This document shows positions 17,436-25,972 of a DNA stretch of 64,000 nt, piece by piece. The first letter of the stretch is position 1, and every line of letters begins with the position of its first letter. The position numbers and the translations under genes are program-made. The stretch comes from Streptomyces sp. NP160 (GTDB lineage Bacteria > Actinomycetota > Actinomycetes > Actinomycetales > Quadrisphaeraceae): positions 315-64,314 of the forward strand of contig NZ_VDMJ01000017.1 of the NCBI RefSeq assembly GCF_006335115.1, read 5' to 3'. The notes beneath the pieces were generated by a model. The model saw only the letters and a program-made list of their open reading frames with translations. It searched no databases and was not told the origin of the DNA.

Positions 17436-17464
17436 AACCTGAGGAGCCGTGCGCCGGGTGTCAA
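17436..17464 (-). promoter_or_regulatory. Promoter of the SAM-IV/carbonic anhydrase transcript
   Basis: On the minus strand TTGACA (17464-17459) is followed 17 bp later by CAGGTT (17441-17436), with the aptamer starting about 10 bp downstream. The arrangement is the same as at the other SAM-IV loci. Confidence 0.7.
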
Positions 17465-17579
17465 CGGGGCATGTGCACCGGCAGGTGACCGCGCACCGCG
17501 GTGGAGCGTGAGTCTCTGGGGGTGCGCGATCTTCTCCGTGACGGCGTCTTCACAGATCGTCGTGTGCTGAGGTGGCGGG

Positions 17580-18767
17580 GTGACGACACCGTCCCTCGGG
17601 CCGCACGGCCGCCGCGGCGCGCTGGCCTTCAACGCCTCGCAGCGGCCCACGCTGGGCGTGGAGTGGGAGGTGGCCCTCGTGGACGCCGCCACCGGGGACC
17701 TGGCCCCGCGCGCCTCGGAGGTGCTCGAGGCGGTCGGCCGGCGTCCCGCGCACCCCGACGGGCGCCAGCGCGTCACCCACGAGCTGCTCACCAACACCGT
17801 GGAGCTGGTCACCGGCGTCCACGACACCGTCACCGAGGCCGTGGCCGACCTGCACGAGGTCATGGCCCAGGTGCGCGCCGCGGCGCAGCCGCTGGGCCTG
17901 GAGCTGGCCTGCAGCGGCACCCACCCCTTCGCCCAGTGGTCGGCGCAGACCATGACCGAGGGGCCCCGGTACGCCGAGCTCATCGAGCGCACCCAGTGGT
18001 GGGGCCGCCAGATGCTCATCTGGGGCGTCCACGTGCACGTGGGCATGTCCAGCGTGCACAAGGTGCTGCCCGTGCTGGACGCGATGCTCACCTACGCCCC
18101 GCACCTGCAGGCCCTGTCGGCCTCCTCCCCGTTCTGGGGCGGCGTCGACACCGGCTACGCCAGCAACCGGGCGCTGATGTTCCAGCAGCTGCCCACCGCT
18201 GGGCTGCCGTTCCAGTTCGCCCGCTGGGAGGAGCTGGAGGCCTACGTCGGGGACCTGCTGCACACCGGCGTCATCGACTCCTTCAAGGACGTCCGCTGGG
18301 ACGTGCGGCCCTCACCGAGCATCGGGACGCTGGAGGTCCGCGTCTGCGACGGCGTGCCCACCGAGGCCGAGCTGGCCGCGCTGACGGCGCTGACGCACTG
18401 CCTGGTCGTGGACCTGGACGCGCGCCTGGAGGCCGGTGAGCTGCCCGCGGTGCTGCCGCCCTGGCACGTGCAGGAGAACAAGTGGCGCGCCGCCCGGTAC
18501 GGGCTGGACGCGATCATCATCACCAGCGCGGTCGGTGACGAGCGCCTGGTCACCGACGACCTGGCCGACGTGCTCACGCGGCTGGAGCCGGTGGCCCGCC
18601 GCCTGGGGTGCAGCGAGGAGCTGGCGGCGGTCGCGCAGATCCCCGCGTGGGGAGCGAGCTACCAGCGCCAGCGCGCGGTGGCGGCAGCTGCCGGGGGTGA
18701 CTTGAAGGCCGTGATGGACTCCCTGGTCAGGGAGCTGCGGGAGGGTCGGCCGGAGCCGATCCCCTGA
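17580..18767 (+). CDS. Carboxylate-amine ligase / glutamate-cysteine ligase 2 family (YbdK-like)
   Basis: A 395-residue GCS2-family ATP-dependent ligase. Seen: TLGVEWEVALVD (metal-binding glutamates at the N-terminus), CSGTHPFA, WGVHVHVGM, GYASNRALMFQQLPTAGLPF and a WDVRPSPSIGTLEVRVCD active-site strand. Members ligate glutamate to cysteine or other amines; many annotated ones have weak or unknown substrate preference. The GTG at 17580 follows an in-frame TGA only 12 bp upstream, which fixes the start. It lies inside the sulfur island next to an OsmC peroxidase, so a low-molecular-weight thiol role is reasonable but unproven. Confidence 0.9.
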   Translation: MTTPSLGPHGRRGALAFNASQRPTLGVEWEVALVDAATGDLAPRASEVLEAVGRRPAHPDGRQRVTHELLTNTVELVTGVHDTVTEAVADLHEVMAQVRAAAQPLGLELACSGTHPFAQWSAQTMTEGPRYAELIERTQWWGRQMLIWGVHVHVGMSSVHKVLPVLDAMLTYAPHLQALSASSPFWGGVDTGYASNRALMFQQLPTAGLPFQFARWEELEAYVGDLLHTGVIDSFKDVRWDVRPSPSIGTLEVRVCDGVPTEAELAALTALTHCLVVDLDARLEAGELPAVLPPWHVQENKWRAARYGLDAIIITSAVGDERLVTDDLADVLTRLEPVARRLGCSEELAAVAQIPAWGASYQRQRAVAAAAGGDLKAVMDSLVRELREGRPEPIP

Positions 18768-18819
18768 GGCGGCCTCGACGAAGCGTCCGCAGGCCCGGTG
18801 GCCGTCAGCCTGTGGACGC

Positions 18820-19290
18820 TCACTGCGACAGCGGCGTCTTGGCCCACTCGCTGGTGTAGGTCAGGCCGCTGCGCTTGAACATCTGGGTGACGGGACAGCG
18901 CCGCTCGGTCTCGGTGTGGAAGGTCTCGAAGACGTCCTCGGCGGCGTCGGTCTCGACGGTGACCTTGACGGCGACCCTGTCGAAGTTGGCGTTGCCCTCG
19001 GCGCCGCCGGCGATGACGGAGGGGTCGAGGTCGCCCTGGATGTGGAAGGACCAGCGGCCCAGGGCGATGCCCAGGCTGGAGGCGACCAGGCTGCCGGTGA
19101 CCTGGTTGCAGCTGGTGAGCGCGCCGAGCAGGTAGCTGAGCGGGCTCGGCGCGGCGTCGTCGCCCCCGAAGGAGGGGTAGGTGTCGGCGGAGAACACGTG
19201 CTCGTGGTCGCCGGCGACCACGAGGCGCTGGGCGACACCGGTGCCCTCGGCGTCGACGACGAAGGGGACGGTCTGCTTGATCGGGGCCAT
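18820..19290 (-). CDS. OsmC family peroxidase-like protein
   Basis: A 156-residue OsmC-fold protein. The two family cysteines are present: one in LTSCNQVT, after SPLSYLLGA, and one in TERRCPVTQMF near the C-terminus. OsmC/Ohr-type proteins reduce organic hydroperoxides through this pair, with small thiols or lipoyl proteins as reductant. The ATG at 19290 has no ribosome site but sits exactly seven bases after a TAGGGT -10 box, so the mRNA is probably leaderless. It converges with the YbdK-like gene. Confidence 0.9.
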   Translation of the reverse strand: MAPIKQTVPFVVDAEGTGVAQRLVVAGDHEHVFSADTYPSFGGDDAAPSPLSYLLGALTSCNQVTGSLVASSLGIALGRWSFHIQGDLDPSVIAGGAEGNANFDRVAVKVTVETDAAEDVFETFHTETERRCPVTQMFKRSGLTYTSEWAKTPLSQ

Positions 19291-19297
19291 GCCGCGG

Positions 19298-19303
19298 ACC
19301 CTA
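19298..19303 (-). promoter_or_regulatory. Leaderless -10 box of the OsmC gene
   Basis: TAGGGT on the minus strand is followed by seven bases and the ATG at 19290, the classic actinobacterial leaderless layout. Confidence 0.65.
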
Positions 19304-19628
19304 CTGATCGCGTGCGACCCTCCGTCAAGCCTCTCGTCGTGGCAGCGCCGATGGATCTGACGACGGGCGTCGCACGTGTCGCTCGATCGAGCACCAGGCT
19401 GACGACGGCGCGGGCACCTCTGGTCTCCGTGTCCGGCTGCCGCGAGGCGTCACGACCGGGTCCCTGGCCGTCGCAGGGCCGAGCCGGACGTCCCTCCACG
19501 AAGACCACCCACGTCCGCGGGGTGCAGAGCGCAGCTGGAGCTCCGCTGCTGTCGGGACGAGCACCGCAGTCCAGGGGTGTTCGCGCGTCCGGTGGAGGTC
19601 ACAGGTCGATCACGGGGCCCGCGCTGGT
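19304..19628. other. Intergenic stretch without recognised gene
   Basis: Between the OsmC promoter and the met promoter I see no supported gene, RNA or repeat. Open frames here are short, arginine/serine-rich and lack start signals. Confidence 0.5.
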
Positions 19629-19658
19629 TTGACGCTCGTCCACCGCGCTTCGTACCGT
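19629..19658 (+). promoter_or_regulatory. Promoter of the SAM-IV/metQNI operon
   Basis: TTGACG (19629-19634) and TACCGT (19653-19658) are separated by 18 bp, and the SAM-IV aptamer starts at 19667, close to the expected transcription start. Confidence 0.78.
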
Positions 19659-19666
19659 GACGGCCA

Positions 19667-19778
19667 GGTCATGAGTGACAGCTCTGAGCCCTGGCTTGCT
19701 GTCCGGCAACCCTCCTCCGCGGCGGGGTGCTCCAGGTGACGACCGGGCCGCGCGCACCGCGCGGCAAGTGCGGATCTG
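19667..19778 (+). ncRNA. SAM-IV riboswitch controlling metQNI
   Basis: GGTCATGAGTGACAGC opens the core; P2 is GACAGC/GCTGTC, a compensatory change from the GGCAGC/GCTGCC of the minus-strand copies. GAGCCCTGGCTT, CGGCAACCCTCC, GCGGGGTG and GGTGACGACC follow. The CCGCGCG/CGCGCGG hairpin and GGCAAGTGCGGATC give the SAM-IV 3' arm. Methionine import is a textbook SAM-repressed target, which supports the identification of all four copies. Confidence 0.93.
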
Positions 19779-19798
19779 CAGGACTCGTCCTGCGATCC
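19772..19798 (+). promoter_or_regulatory. Hairpin overlapping the 3' arm of the met riboswitch (candidate expression platform)
   Basis: GGATC-T-GCAGGAC and GTCCTGC-GATCC form a nearly unbroken 12-bp stem with a TC turn. Its first strand (GGATC) is the last segment of the SAM-IV pseudoknot arm, so the two structures compete. The ribosome site GAGGAG of metQ lies about 12 nt downstream. There is no U-tract, so translational control or Rho-dependent termination is more likely than intrinsic termination. Confidence 0.5.
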
Positions 19799-19817
19799 AC
19801 GACGTTCGAGGAGTGCC

Positions 19818-20789
19818 ATGTCCACGTCCGGTCCTGTCTTGCCCGAGAAGCCGAAGCGGAAGGCGCCGGTCGCAGCGATCGCTGTGGCCGTCGTCGTCCT
19901 GCTCGTCCTCGTGGGCGGGGGAGTCTGGCTCGCCAACCGCGGCGGTGACGACGCGCCTGCCGCTGCTGCCGGTGGCGGCGCCAGCCCGTCGGGGGAGTAC
20001 CGCAGCAGCGTGAAGATCGGTGTGTCCGACAGCGCCCTGCCGTACTGGGAGACCTACACCGAGCTGGCGAAGAGTGAGCTGGGGGTCGACGTCGAGCTGG
20101 TGAACTTCGCCGACTACAGCCTGCCGAACCCGGCGCTGAGCCAGAGCCAGGTCGACCTGAACCAGTTCCAGCACATCCAGTACCTGGCCAACTACAACGT
20201 CACGGCCGGCGACGACATCCAGCCCATCGGCGCGACCGCGGTCTACCCGCTGCCGCTGTACTCCACCACCGTCACCGACGTCGCGGCGCTGCCGCAGGGC
20301 GCGGTCATCGCCATCCCCGACGACGCCATCAACGAGGCCCGCGCCCTGCTCCTCCTGCAGTCGGCGGGCCTGGTGCAGCTGGACGGCGGTGGCACCGCCT
20401 TCTCCTCCGTCGACGACATCACCAGCGCGAAGGTCGAGGTCACGCCGATCTCCGCCGACCAGACCGCCCGTGCCCTGCAGAGCGGCTCAGCCGTCGGCGC
20501 CGTCGTCAACAACAACTACGCGACCGCCGCACGCCTGACCGCCGACCAGGTGATCGTCGCCGACGACCCGGCCGCCCCTGCCGCTGCGCCCTACGTGAAC
20601 GTCTTCGCCGCCCGCGCCGCCGACGTGCAGGACCCGACCTACCTAGCCCTGGCGAAGCTCTGGCACGACCCGCGCGTGCAGGAGGTCTTCGCGGCGGACT
20701 ACAAGAGCGCCGTCGTGGTCGACAAGAGCGCCGAGGAGCTGCAGGCCGACCTGGCGAAGGTCGAGCAGGACGCCACCGCAGCCGCCTGA
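19818..20789 (+). CDS. metQ: Methionine ABC transporter substrate-binding protein (NlpA/MetQ family)
   Basis: A 323-residue NlpA/MetQ-type binding protein. SSVKIGVSDSALPYWETYTELAKSELGVDVELVNFADYSLPNPALSQSQVDLNQFQHIQYL is shared with MetQ (segments at about residues 63-125), as is NNNYA near residue 233. Unusually, the N-terminus has a basic head (PEKPKRKAP), one hydrophobic helix (about 18-38) and no lipobox cysteine, so it appears tethered by a transmembrane helix, not by lipid. ATG at 19818 with a GAGGAG site. First gene of metQNI under a SAM-IV riboswitch. Confidence 0.92.
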   Translation: MSTSGPVLPEKPKRKAPVAAIAVAVVVLLVLVGGGVWLANRGGDDAPAAAAGGGASPSGEYRSSVKIGVSDSALPYWETYTELAKSELGVDVELVNFADYSLPNPALSQSQVDLNQFQHIQYLANYNVTAGDDIQPIGATAVYPLPLYSTTVTDVAALPQGAVIAIPDDAINEARALLLLQSAGLVQLDGGGTAFSSVDDITSAKVEVTPISADQTARALQSGSAVGAVVNNNYATAARLTADQVIVADDPAAPAAAPYVNVFAARAADVQDPTYLALAKLWHDPRVQEVFAADYKSAVVVDKSAEELQADLAKVEQDATAAA

Positions 20790-20790
20790 C

Positions 20791-21843
20791 GTGACGACCT
20801 CTTCCACCACTGCGCCGGGTGGCGCCCTCGTCGAGATCGAGGGCGTCACCAAGCGCTTCCAGCGCGGTGGCAGCTCCGTCACCGCCGTCGACGACGTCAC
20901 CCTCTCCGTCCGCCGCGGTGAGGTGCTCGCCGTCATCGGGTACTCCGGTGCCGGCAAGTCCACCCTTGTGCGCCTGGTCAACGCCCTCGAGCTGCCCACC
21001 TCGGGCAGCGTCCGGGTGGGCGGTCAGGACGTCACCCGGCTCGGCGAGAAGGAGCTGCGCGCCGCCCGCACGGGCATCGGGATGATCTTCCAGCAGTTCA
21101 ACCTTCTGAGCTCGCGCACCGTGGCCGAGAACGTGGCGTACCCGCTGCGGGTCGCGGGGGTCGGCAAGGTCGAGCGCGAGCGGCGCACTGCTGAGCTCCT
21201 CGACTTCGTCGGCCTCCTGGAACGGGCGCACGCCCACCCCGAGCAGCTCTCCGGCGGGCAGAAGCAGCGCGTGGGCATCGCTCGCGCCCTGGCCACCAGC
21301 CCGCCTCTCCTGCTGGCTGACGAGGCCACCAGCGCCCTGGACCCGGAGACCACCGAGGAGGTGCTGACCCTCCTGCGGCGGGTCAACACCGAGCTCGGCG
21401 TCACCGTCATGCTCATCACCCACGAGATGGAGGCCGTCCGCCGGGTCGCCGACCGGGTCGCCGTCATGGAACGGGGCCGCGTCGTCGAGGTCGGCGACGT
21501 CTACGACGTCTTCACCGACCCGCAGACCCCGGCGGCCCAGCGCTTCGTGCGCTCCGCCACCCACGACCGCCCGTCGGCCGAGGCCCTGGCCCGGCTGCGC
21601 GAGCACCACCCCGGGCGCCTGGTCACGGTGCGCGTGGACGACCGGCCTCGGCTGCAGCAGGTCATCGACGGCGCCTTCCGCGACGCCGGGGTGACCGCCG
21701 AGCTGGTCTTCGGCGGGGTGGGGGAGATCAAGGAGCGGCGCGCCGGTTCACTCACGTACGAGCTGAGCGGGGACGCCGCCGGCGTCGAGCGCGCCCTGAC
21801 GGCGCTGCGGGCGCAGGACGTCGTCGTGGAGGAGGAGGTCTGA
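20791..21843 (+). CDS. metN: Methionine ABC transporter ATP-binding protein
   Basis: A 350-residue ATPase with Walker A GYSGAGKST, Q-loop FQQFNLL, signature LSGGQKQRVGIARAL, Walker B LLLADEATSALD and H-loop THEM. The extra C-terminal NIL domain (about residues 270-345) is the methionine-sensing regulatory domain specific to MetN. The GTG start lies one base after the metQ stop. It powers import through MetI. Confidence 0.95.
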   Translation: MTTSSTTAPGGALVEIEGVTKRFQRGGSSVTAVDDVTLSVRRGEVLAVIGYSGAGKSTLVRLVNALELPTSGSVRVGGQDVTRLGEKELRAARTGIGMIFQQFNLLSSRTVAENVAYPLRVAGVGKVERERRTAELLDFVGLLERAHAHPEQLSGGQKQRVGIARALATSPPLLLADEATSALDPETTEEVLTLLRRVNTELGVTVMLITHEMEAVRRVADRVAVMERGRVVEVGDVYDVFTDPQTPAAQRFVRSATHDRPSAEALARLREHHPGRLVTVRVDDRPRLQQVIDGAFRDAGVTAELVFGGVGEIKERRAGSLTYELSGDAAGVERALTALRAQDVVVEEEV

Positions 21844-22511
21844 TGGAGTTCTTCGACGGGGTCACCTCCCGGCCCGACGTCTTCGTCGAGGCCATCGGGC
21901 AGACGCTGTTCATCGTGCTCGTCTCGATGGCGGTCTCCGGTGTCATCGGGCTGGGCCTGGGCGTCGCCCTCTACGCCACCCGGCCGGGCAACCTCTTCGC
22001 CAACCGGCTCGTCTTCGAGGTCCTCGGCCTGGTCATCAACGTCATCCGGCCCATCCCATTCGTCATCTTCCTGCTCGCCGTCGGGCCGCTGCAGATCCTC
22101 GTGCTCGGGACCTTCCTCGGCACCGAGGCCGTGACCTTCGCCATCGCCATCGCGGCGGGCTTCGCGGTGGCGCGCATCGTGGAGCAGTCGCTGGTGGGCG
22201 TCGACCCTGGCGTCGTGGAGGCGGCGCGCGCCATGGGGGCCTCCCGCAGCGCGATCCTCTTCGGCGTCGTCGTCCGCGAAGGACTGGGCCCCCTGGTGCT
22301 GGGCTACACCTTCATCTTCGTCGGCATCGTCGACATGTCGGCCCAGGCCGGTCTGGTGGGCGGCGGCGGCCTCGGCAACTACGCCATCACCTACGGGTCG
22401 CAGCAGTACGACTGGGGCGTCGTGTACGCAGCGCTCGTCGTGATCGTCGCCATCGTCATCATCGGCCAGGCCCTGGGCAACCGGCTCGCGCGGGCGGTCA
22501 TGCGCCGCTGA
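21843..22511 (+). CDS. metI: Methionine ABC transporter permease
   Basis: A 222-residue permease with five membrane helices and the MetI-type loop EAARAMGASRSAILFGVVVREGLG. RPIPFVIF and the QYDWGVVY C-terminal motif are characteristic of MetI. Its ATG overlaps the metN stop by one base. A GGCCGCC/GGCGGCC repeat just after the stop (22513-22527) may aid termination. Confidence 0.95.
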   Translation: MEFFDGVTSRPDVFVEAIGQTLFIVLVSMAVSGVIGLGLGVALYATRPGNLFANRLVFEVLGLVINVIRPIPFVIFLLAVGPLQILVLGTFLGTEAVTFAIAIAAGFAVARIVEQSLVGVDPGVVEAARAMGASRSAILFGVVVREGLGPLVLGYTFIFVGIVDMSAQAGLVGGGGLGNYAITYGSQQYDWGVVYAALVVIVAIVIIGQALGNRLARAVMRR

Positions 22512-22726
22512 AGGCCGCCTGGCGGCCCGAGGGCAGGTTGGCGATGACGGCCACGACGTGCAGGCCAGCGAGCTCGCCGTCGGGTCCCCGTCACTCCAGA
22601 CAGCACCTGTGTCGCCTGGCGCGCCAGAACGGGTCCGCGCACCGTGCGGGTTCGACGCGACCCCGCCCCCGCGTGTGGTCTCCACGCGCCGGTCGGGCCA
22701 CGCGCGACCACTCGCGGGGTGCGCGG
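22512..22726. other. Intergenic region between convergent metI and LLM monooxygenase
   Basis: A 215-bp convergent spacer with a short GC-rich inverted repeat at 22513-22527 and no other structure I can support. Confidence 0.4.
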
Positions 22727-24124
22727 TCAGCCGCGGCCTCCAGCAGCCGCGAGCAAGGGGCTCCGCTCCCCGGAGAAGGCGCCGCGCCACGCCGCGGCGG
22801 GGTGGCGGTCGGACAGCCGGGGTGATCCGAACAGCTTCTGGCGCAGCGGACCGGGGGCGTACTCGCTCTGGGCGAGGCCGCGACGTCGCAGCTCTGGCAT
22901 GACGTGGTCGGCGAACTCGGCGAAGGAGCCGGGGATGACCCAGTTGACGACGTTGATGCCGTCGACGCCCGCGTCTCGCCACAGCCCCAGCTCGTCGGCG
23001 ATCTGCTCGGGAGTCCCGACGATCCGGCCGGACTGCGCCCGCTGGCGGACGAGGTCGGCCACGACCGGTTCGCGGTCGGTGATGTGGCGCTGCAGCCACT
23101 CCGCGAAGCCTCGGGCCGAGTTCGTCCGCAGCTCCCGCAACGGCGTCTCGGGCGGGTAGACCCGGCCGTCGGGGTCCACCAGCGCTGCGTGAGCCGCGTA
23201 GCCCTCGATGCTGATGTACTCGTCGTACTGCGCGGCCTTTGCCTTCGCCTCGGCCTCGGAGGAGCCGATGACGAAGCTGAGTCCCTGGTAGAAGGTGATG
23301 TCCTCGCGGCGGCGACCAGCGGCTTCTGCCTGGTCACGAGTCTCGCGGACCTGGGTGGCGGCCAGCTCCCGCGAGGGCGCGATGATGAACACCGCCTCGG
23401 CGTGCCGAGCGGCGAACGAGCGCCCGGCTCCGGAGGATCCGGCCTGGAAGAGCACCGGCGTCCGTTGCGGCGACGGCGAGGGCAGGTGCGGCCCTTCGAC
23501 GCTGTACCGCTGACCCCGGTGGTGGATCTTGTGGATCTTCCGCGGGTCCGCGTGGCGCCCCTCGCGGTCCTGCTCGAGGGCGTCCTCCTCCCACGAGCCC
23601 TCCCACAGCTTGTAGGCCACCTCCACGTACTCCTCGGCCCACCGGTAGCGCTCGTCGTGGTCGGTGAGGCGGTCCAGCCCGAAGTTGCGGGCGCCGTTGT
23701 CCTGCATGCCCGTGACAACGTTCCACGCGACCCTGCCGCGGGAGATGTGGTCGAGGGTGGAGACCTGCCGGGCGAAGTTGAACGGGTGGTTCTGCATGAC
23801 GTTGCTCGTCAGCGCCAGCCCGATGTCCCGGGTGCTGACGGCCAGCGCCGACAGCAGGACAGAGGGGTCGTTGCTGGGGATCTGCAGCCCCTCTTCCACG
23901 TAGACGTCGTAGTCGGCGTCGGCGTCGCCGTAAAGCCCGGTGACGTCGGCGAAGAACATCGCGTCGAACTTCGCGGCTTCGAGCAGCTGGGCGAGGTCGA
24001 CCCAGGTCTGCACGTCGTTGAAGTCGGTCTGGTGGGCGTCCGGGCGTCGCCACTGGCCGTGGTGGATGTGGGAGGTGGTGTTCATGACGAAGGCGTTGAA
24101 GCGCAGTGGTCGCTGGTCGGTCAT
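22727..24124 (-). CDS. LLM-class FMNH2-dependent monooxygenase (NtaA type)
   Basis: A 465-residue luciferase-like monooxygenase of the NtaA/SnaA/DszA branch: FNAFVMNTTSHIHHGQWRRP at the N-terminus, STLDHISRGRVAWNVVTG with ARNFG, SSGAGRSFAARHAEAVF, IVGTPEQIADEL, and the C-terminal HVMPELRRRG and RLSDRHPAAAWR motifs. It would oxygenate an organosulfur (or similar) compound with FMNH2 from a separate reductase. The ATG has a GAGGAG site and lies 27 bp after the double ATPase gene. It closes the SAM-IV-led importer operon, so the importer probably feeds this enzyme. Confidence 0.9.
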   Translation of the reverse strand: MTDQRPLRFNAFVMNTTSHIHHGQWRRPDAHQTDFNDVQTWVDLAQLLEAAKFDAMFFADVTGLYGDADADYDVYVEEGLQIPSNDPSVLLSALAVSTRDIGLALTSNVMQNHPFNFARQVSTLDHISRGRVAWNVVTGMQDNGARNFGLDRLTDHDERYRWAEEYVEVAYKLWEGSWEEDALEQDREGRHADPRKIHKIHHRGQRYSVEGPHLPSPSPQRTPVLFQAGSSGAGRSFAARHAEAVFIIAPSRELAATQVRETRDQAEAAGRRREDITFYQGLSFVIGSSEAEAKAKAAQYDEYISIEGYAAHAALVDPDGRVYPPETPLRELRTNSARGFAEWLQRHITDREPVVADLVRQRAQSGRIVGTPEQIADELGLWRDAGVDGINVVNWVIPGSFAEFADHVMPELRRRGLAQSEYAPGPLRQKLFGSPRLSDRHPAAAWRGAFSGERSPLLAAAGGRG

Positions 24125-24151
24125 GTCGGCTCCTCGGGATCGTGTGCCGGC

Positions 24152-25972
24152 TCAGGCGCTGAGGCGGGGCAGAGCGCTGACGAGCTGTCGGGTGTAGGGC
24201 TGCTGGGGGCGCTCGAAGACCTCCTCGGCCGTCCCTCGCTCCACGACGCGGCCGTCCTTCATCACCAGCACCTCGTCGCTGACGTGGTAGACCACGCCCA
24301 GGTCGTGGGAGATGAACAGGTAGCTCAGCCCGAAGCGCTGTTGCAGGTCGTCGAGCAGGTCCAGGACCTGGGCCTGCACCGAGACGTCCAGGGCCGAGAC
24401 CGCCTCGTCCAGCACCAGGACGCTCGGTTCGCTGGCCAGGGCCCTGGCGATCGCCACGCGCTGGCGCTGCCCCCCGGACAGGCGCAGTGGAGCGCGGCGG
24501 GCCGTGCCCTCCGGCAGCCCGACCGCCTGCAGCAGGTCGGCCACCCGCTGTCGCCGCTCGGTGCGGTTGCGCCGTCCTGTGCCACCGTCGCGGGGCAGGG
24601 CGTCCTCGACGATCCGTTCCACCGTCCAGCGGGGGTCGAAGGAGCTCAGCGGGTCCTGGTAGACGACCGAGATGTCACCTCGGCGCGGCCGGCGCTGTGC
24701 TTCGCTCAGCACCGACCAGGGCCGGCCTAGGAGCTCGACCTCTCCCGCATCAGGTGCGCTCAGGCCCAGCACGAGCCGAGCGGTGGTGCTCTTGCCCGAT
24801 CCAGACTCCCCGACGATGCCGAGCGTCCGTCCTCGAGCGAGCGTGAAGGAGACGTCGTCGACGGCGGTCAGCGTCGTAGAACCACCCAGGGAGAAGCGCT
24901 TGGCCAGGCCGGTGGCCTCCAGCACCACCTCGACCTCACCCGAGCCATCCGGTACCGGGCGCACGCTGCCGCGCGGTGCTGGGGCGGTCGGTGCGCCGTC
25001 CTCGTCGGGCGGCGAGAGGCGCTGGCCCCGGGTGTGCTCGCCGGGGACTGCGGCCAGCAGCGCCTTGGTGTAGGCGTGCTGGGGGTCGGTCAGCACCTGG
25101 TGCGTGGTCCCGCTCTCCACCACACGCCCTGCGCGCATGACGAGGATCCGGTCGGCGAGGCGAGCGACGACGGACAGGTCGTGGCTGATGAGGACGAGTG
25201 AGACGCCGCGCTGCTTGGTCTGGTCCAGCAGCGCCAGCACCTGCTCCTGCACGGTGACGTCGAGCGCGGTGGTGGGCTCGTCGGCGATCACCAGGTCGGG
25301 GTCCAGGGCGATCGCCGAGGCGATGAGGGCGCGCTGGCGCAGGCCGCCGGAGAGCTGGTCGGGGCGCTGGCGGGCGCGCACGTCGGCGGCCGGCACCCCG
25401 ACCTGCTCGAGCAGCTCGACGGCCTTGGCGCGGCGGGCGCGCCGGTCACGCCACCCGTGGAGCCGCAGGGACTCCTCGACCTCCTTGCCCACCGGGCGCA
25501 GCGGGTCCAGTGAGACCAGGGCGTCCTGCAGGACGAAGCCCACCCGGAGCCCACGGGTGCGCCGCCAGTCCGCCTCGGAGAAGCCGCGCACGTCCACGCC
25601 GTCCAGCTCGACGGCGTCGGCCTCGACGACGGCTCCGTGTCCGGTCAGCCCGACGAGCGTGCGGGCGGTGACGCTCTTGCCAGATCCGGACTCCCCGACG
25701 ATGGCGACGCACTCGCCGCGGCCCAGGTCGAAGGAGACGTCGTGCACCACGGGGCGCACCACGCCGTCGCGCTCGAAGCTGACCGACAGGCCCGCTACGC
25801 GCACCCGTCCGCTCGCCTCGGAACCACCGGCCTCTCCGCGCTCGGAGCCGACGCGCGTGGCAGTCCCGCCGGCGGCCTGACCGAGCGCTGACCGCCTGCT
25901 CTCCTCCTGGGTCTCGACCCCCGCGTCACGACCGTTCTTCTGCCCGGGCACCGGGACGATCTCCGTGCTCAT
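24152..25972 (-). CDS. Fused dipeptide/oligopeptide-type ABC transporter double ATPase (DppD-DppF fusion)
   Basis: A 606-residue protein with two complete ATPase halves. The first (about 56-300) has Walker A GESGSGKSV, signature LSGGLRQRALIA and Walker B VIADEPTTALD. The second (about 350-600) has GESGSGKST, LSGGQRQRVAIA and VLDEAVSALD. Both halves end with the oligopeptide-transporter peptide-binding tail (AYTKALLAAVP; PYTRQLVSALP). An acidic/polar N-terminal extension of about 55 residues precedes the first half. The ATG at 25972 overlaps the DppC-like stop (ATGA). It energises the two permeases upstream. Confidence 0.93.
   Translation of the reverse strand: MSTEIVPVPGQKNGRDAGVETQEESRRSALGQAAGGTATRVGSERGEAGGSEASGRVRVAGLSVSFERDGVVRPVVHDVSFDLGRGECVAIVGESGSGKSVTARTLVGLTGHGAVVEADAVELDGVDVRGFSEADWRRTRGLRVGFVLQDALVSLDPLRPVGKEVEESLRLHGWRDRRARRAKAVELLEQVGVPAADVRARQRPDQLSGGLRQRALIASAIALDPDLVIADEPTTALDVTVQEQVLALLDQTKQRGVSLVLISHDLSVVARLADRILVMRAGRVVESGTTHQVLTDPQHAYTKALLAAVPGEHTRGQRLSPPDEDGAPTAPAPRGSVRPVPDGSGEVEVVLEATGLAKRFSLGGSTTLTAVDDVSFTLARGRTLGIVGESGSGKSTTARLVLGLSAPDAGEVELLGRPWSVLSEAQRRPRRGDISVVYQDPLSSFDPRWTVERIVEDALPRDGGTGRRNRTERRQRVADLLQAVGLPEGTARRAPLRLSGGQRQRVAIARALASEPSVLVLDEAVSALDVSVQAQVLDLLDDLQQRFGLSYLFISHDLGVVYHVSDEVLVMKDGRVVERGTAEEVFERPQQPYTRQLVSALPRLSA

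Noticed and set aside
22512-22726. Additional gene between metI and the LLM monooxygenase
   Set aside because: Only short shadow frames; no start signals or conserved motif.
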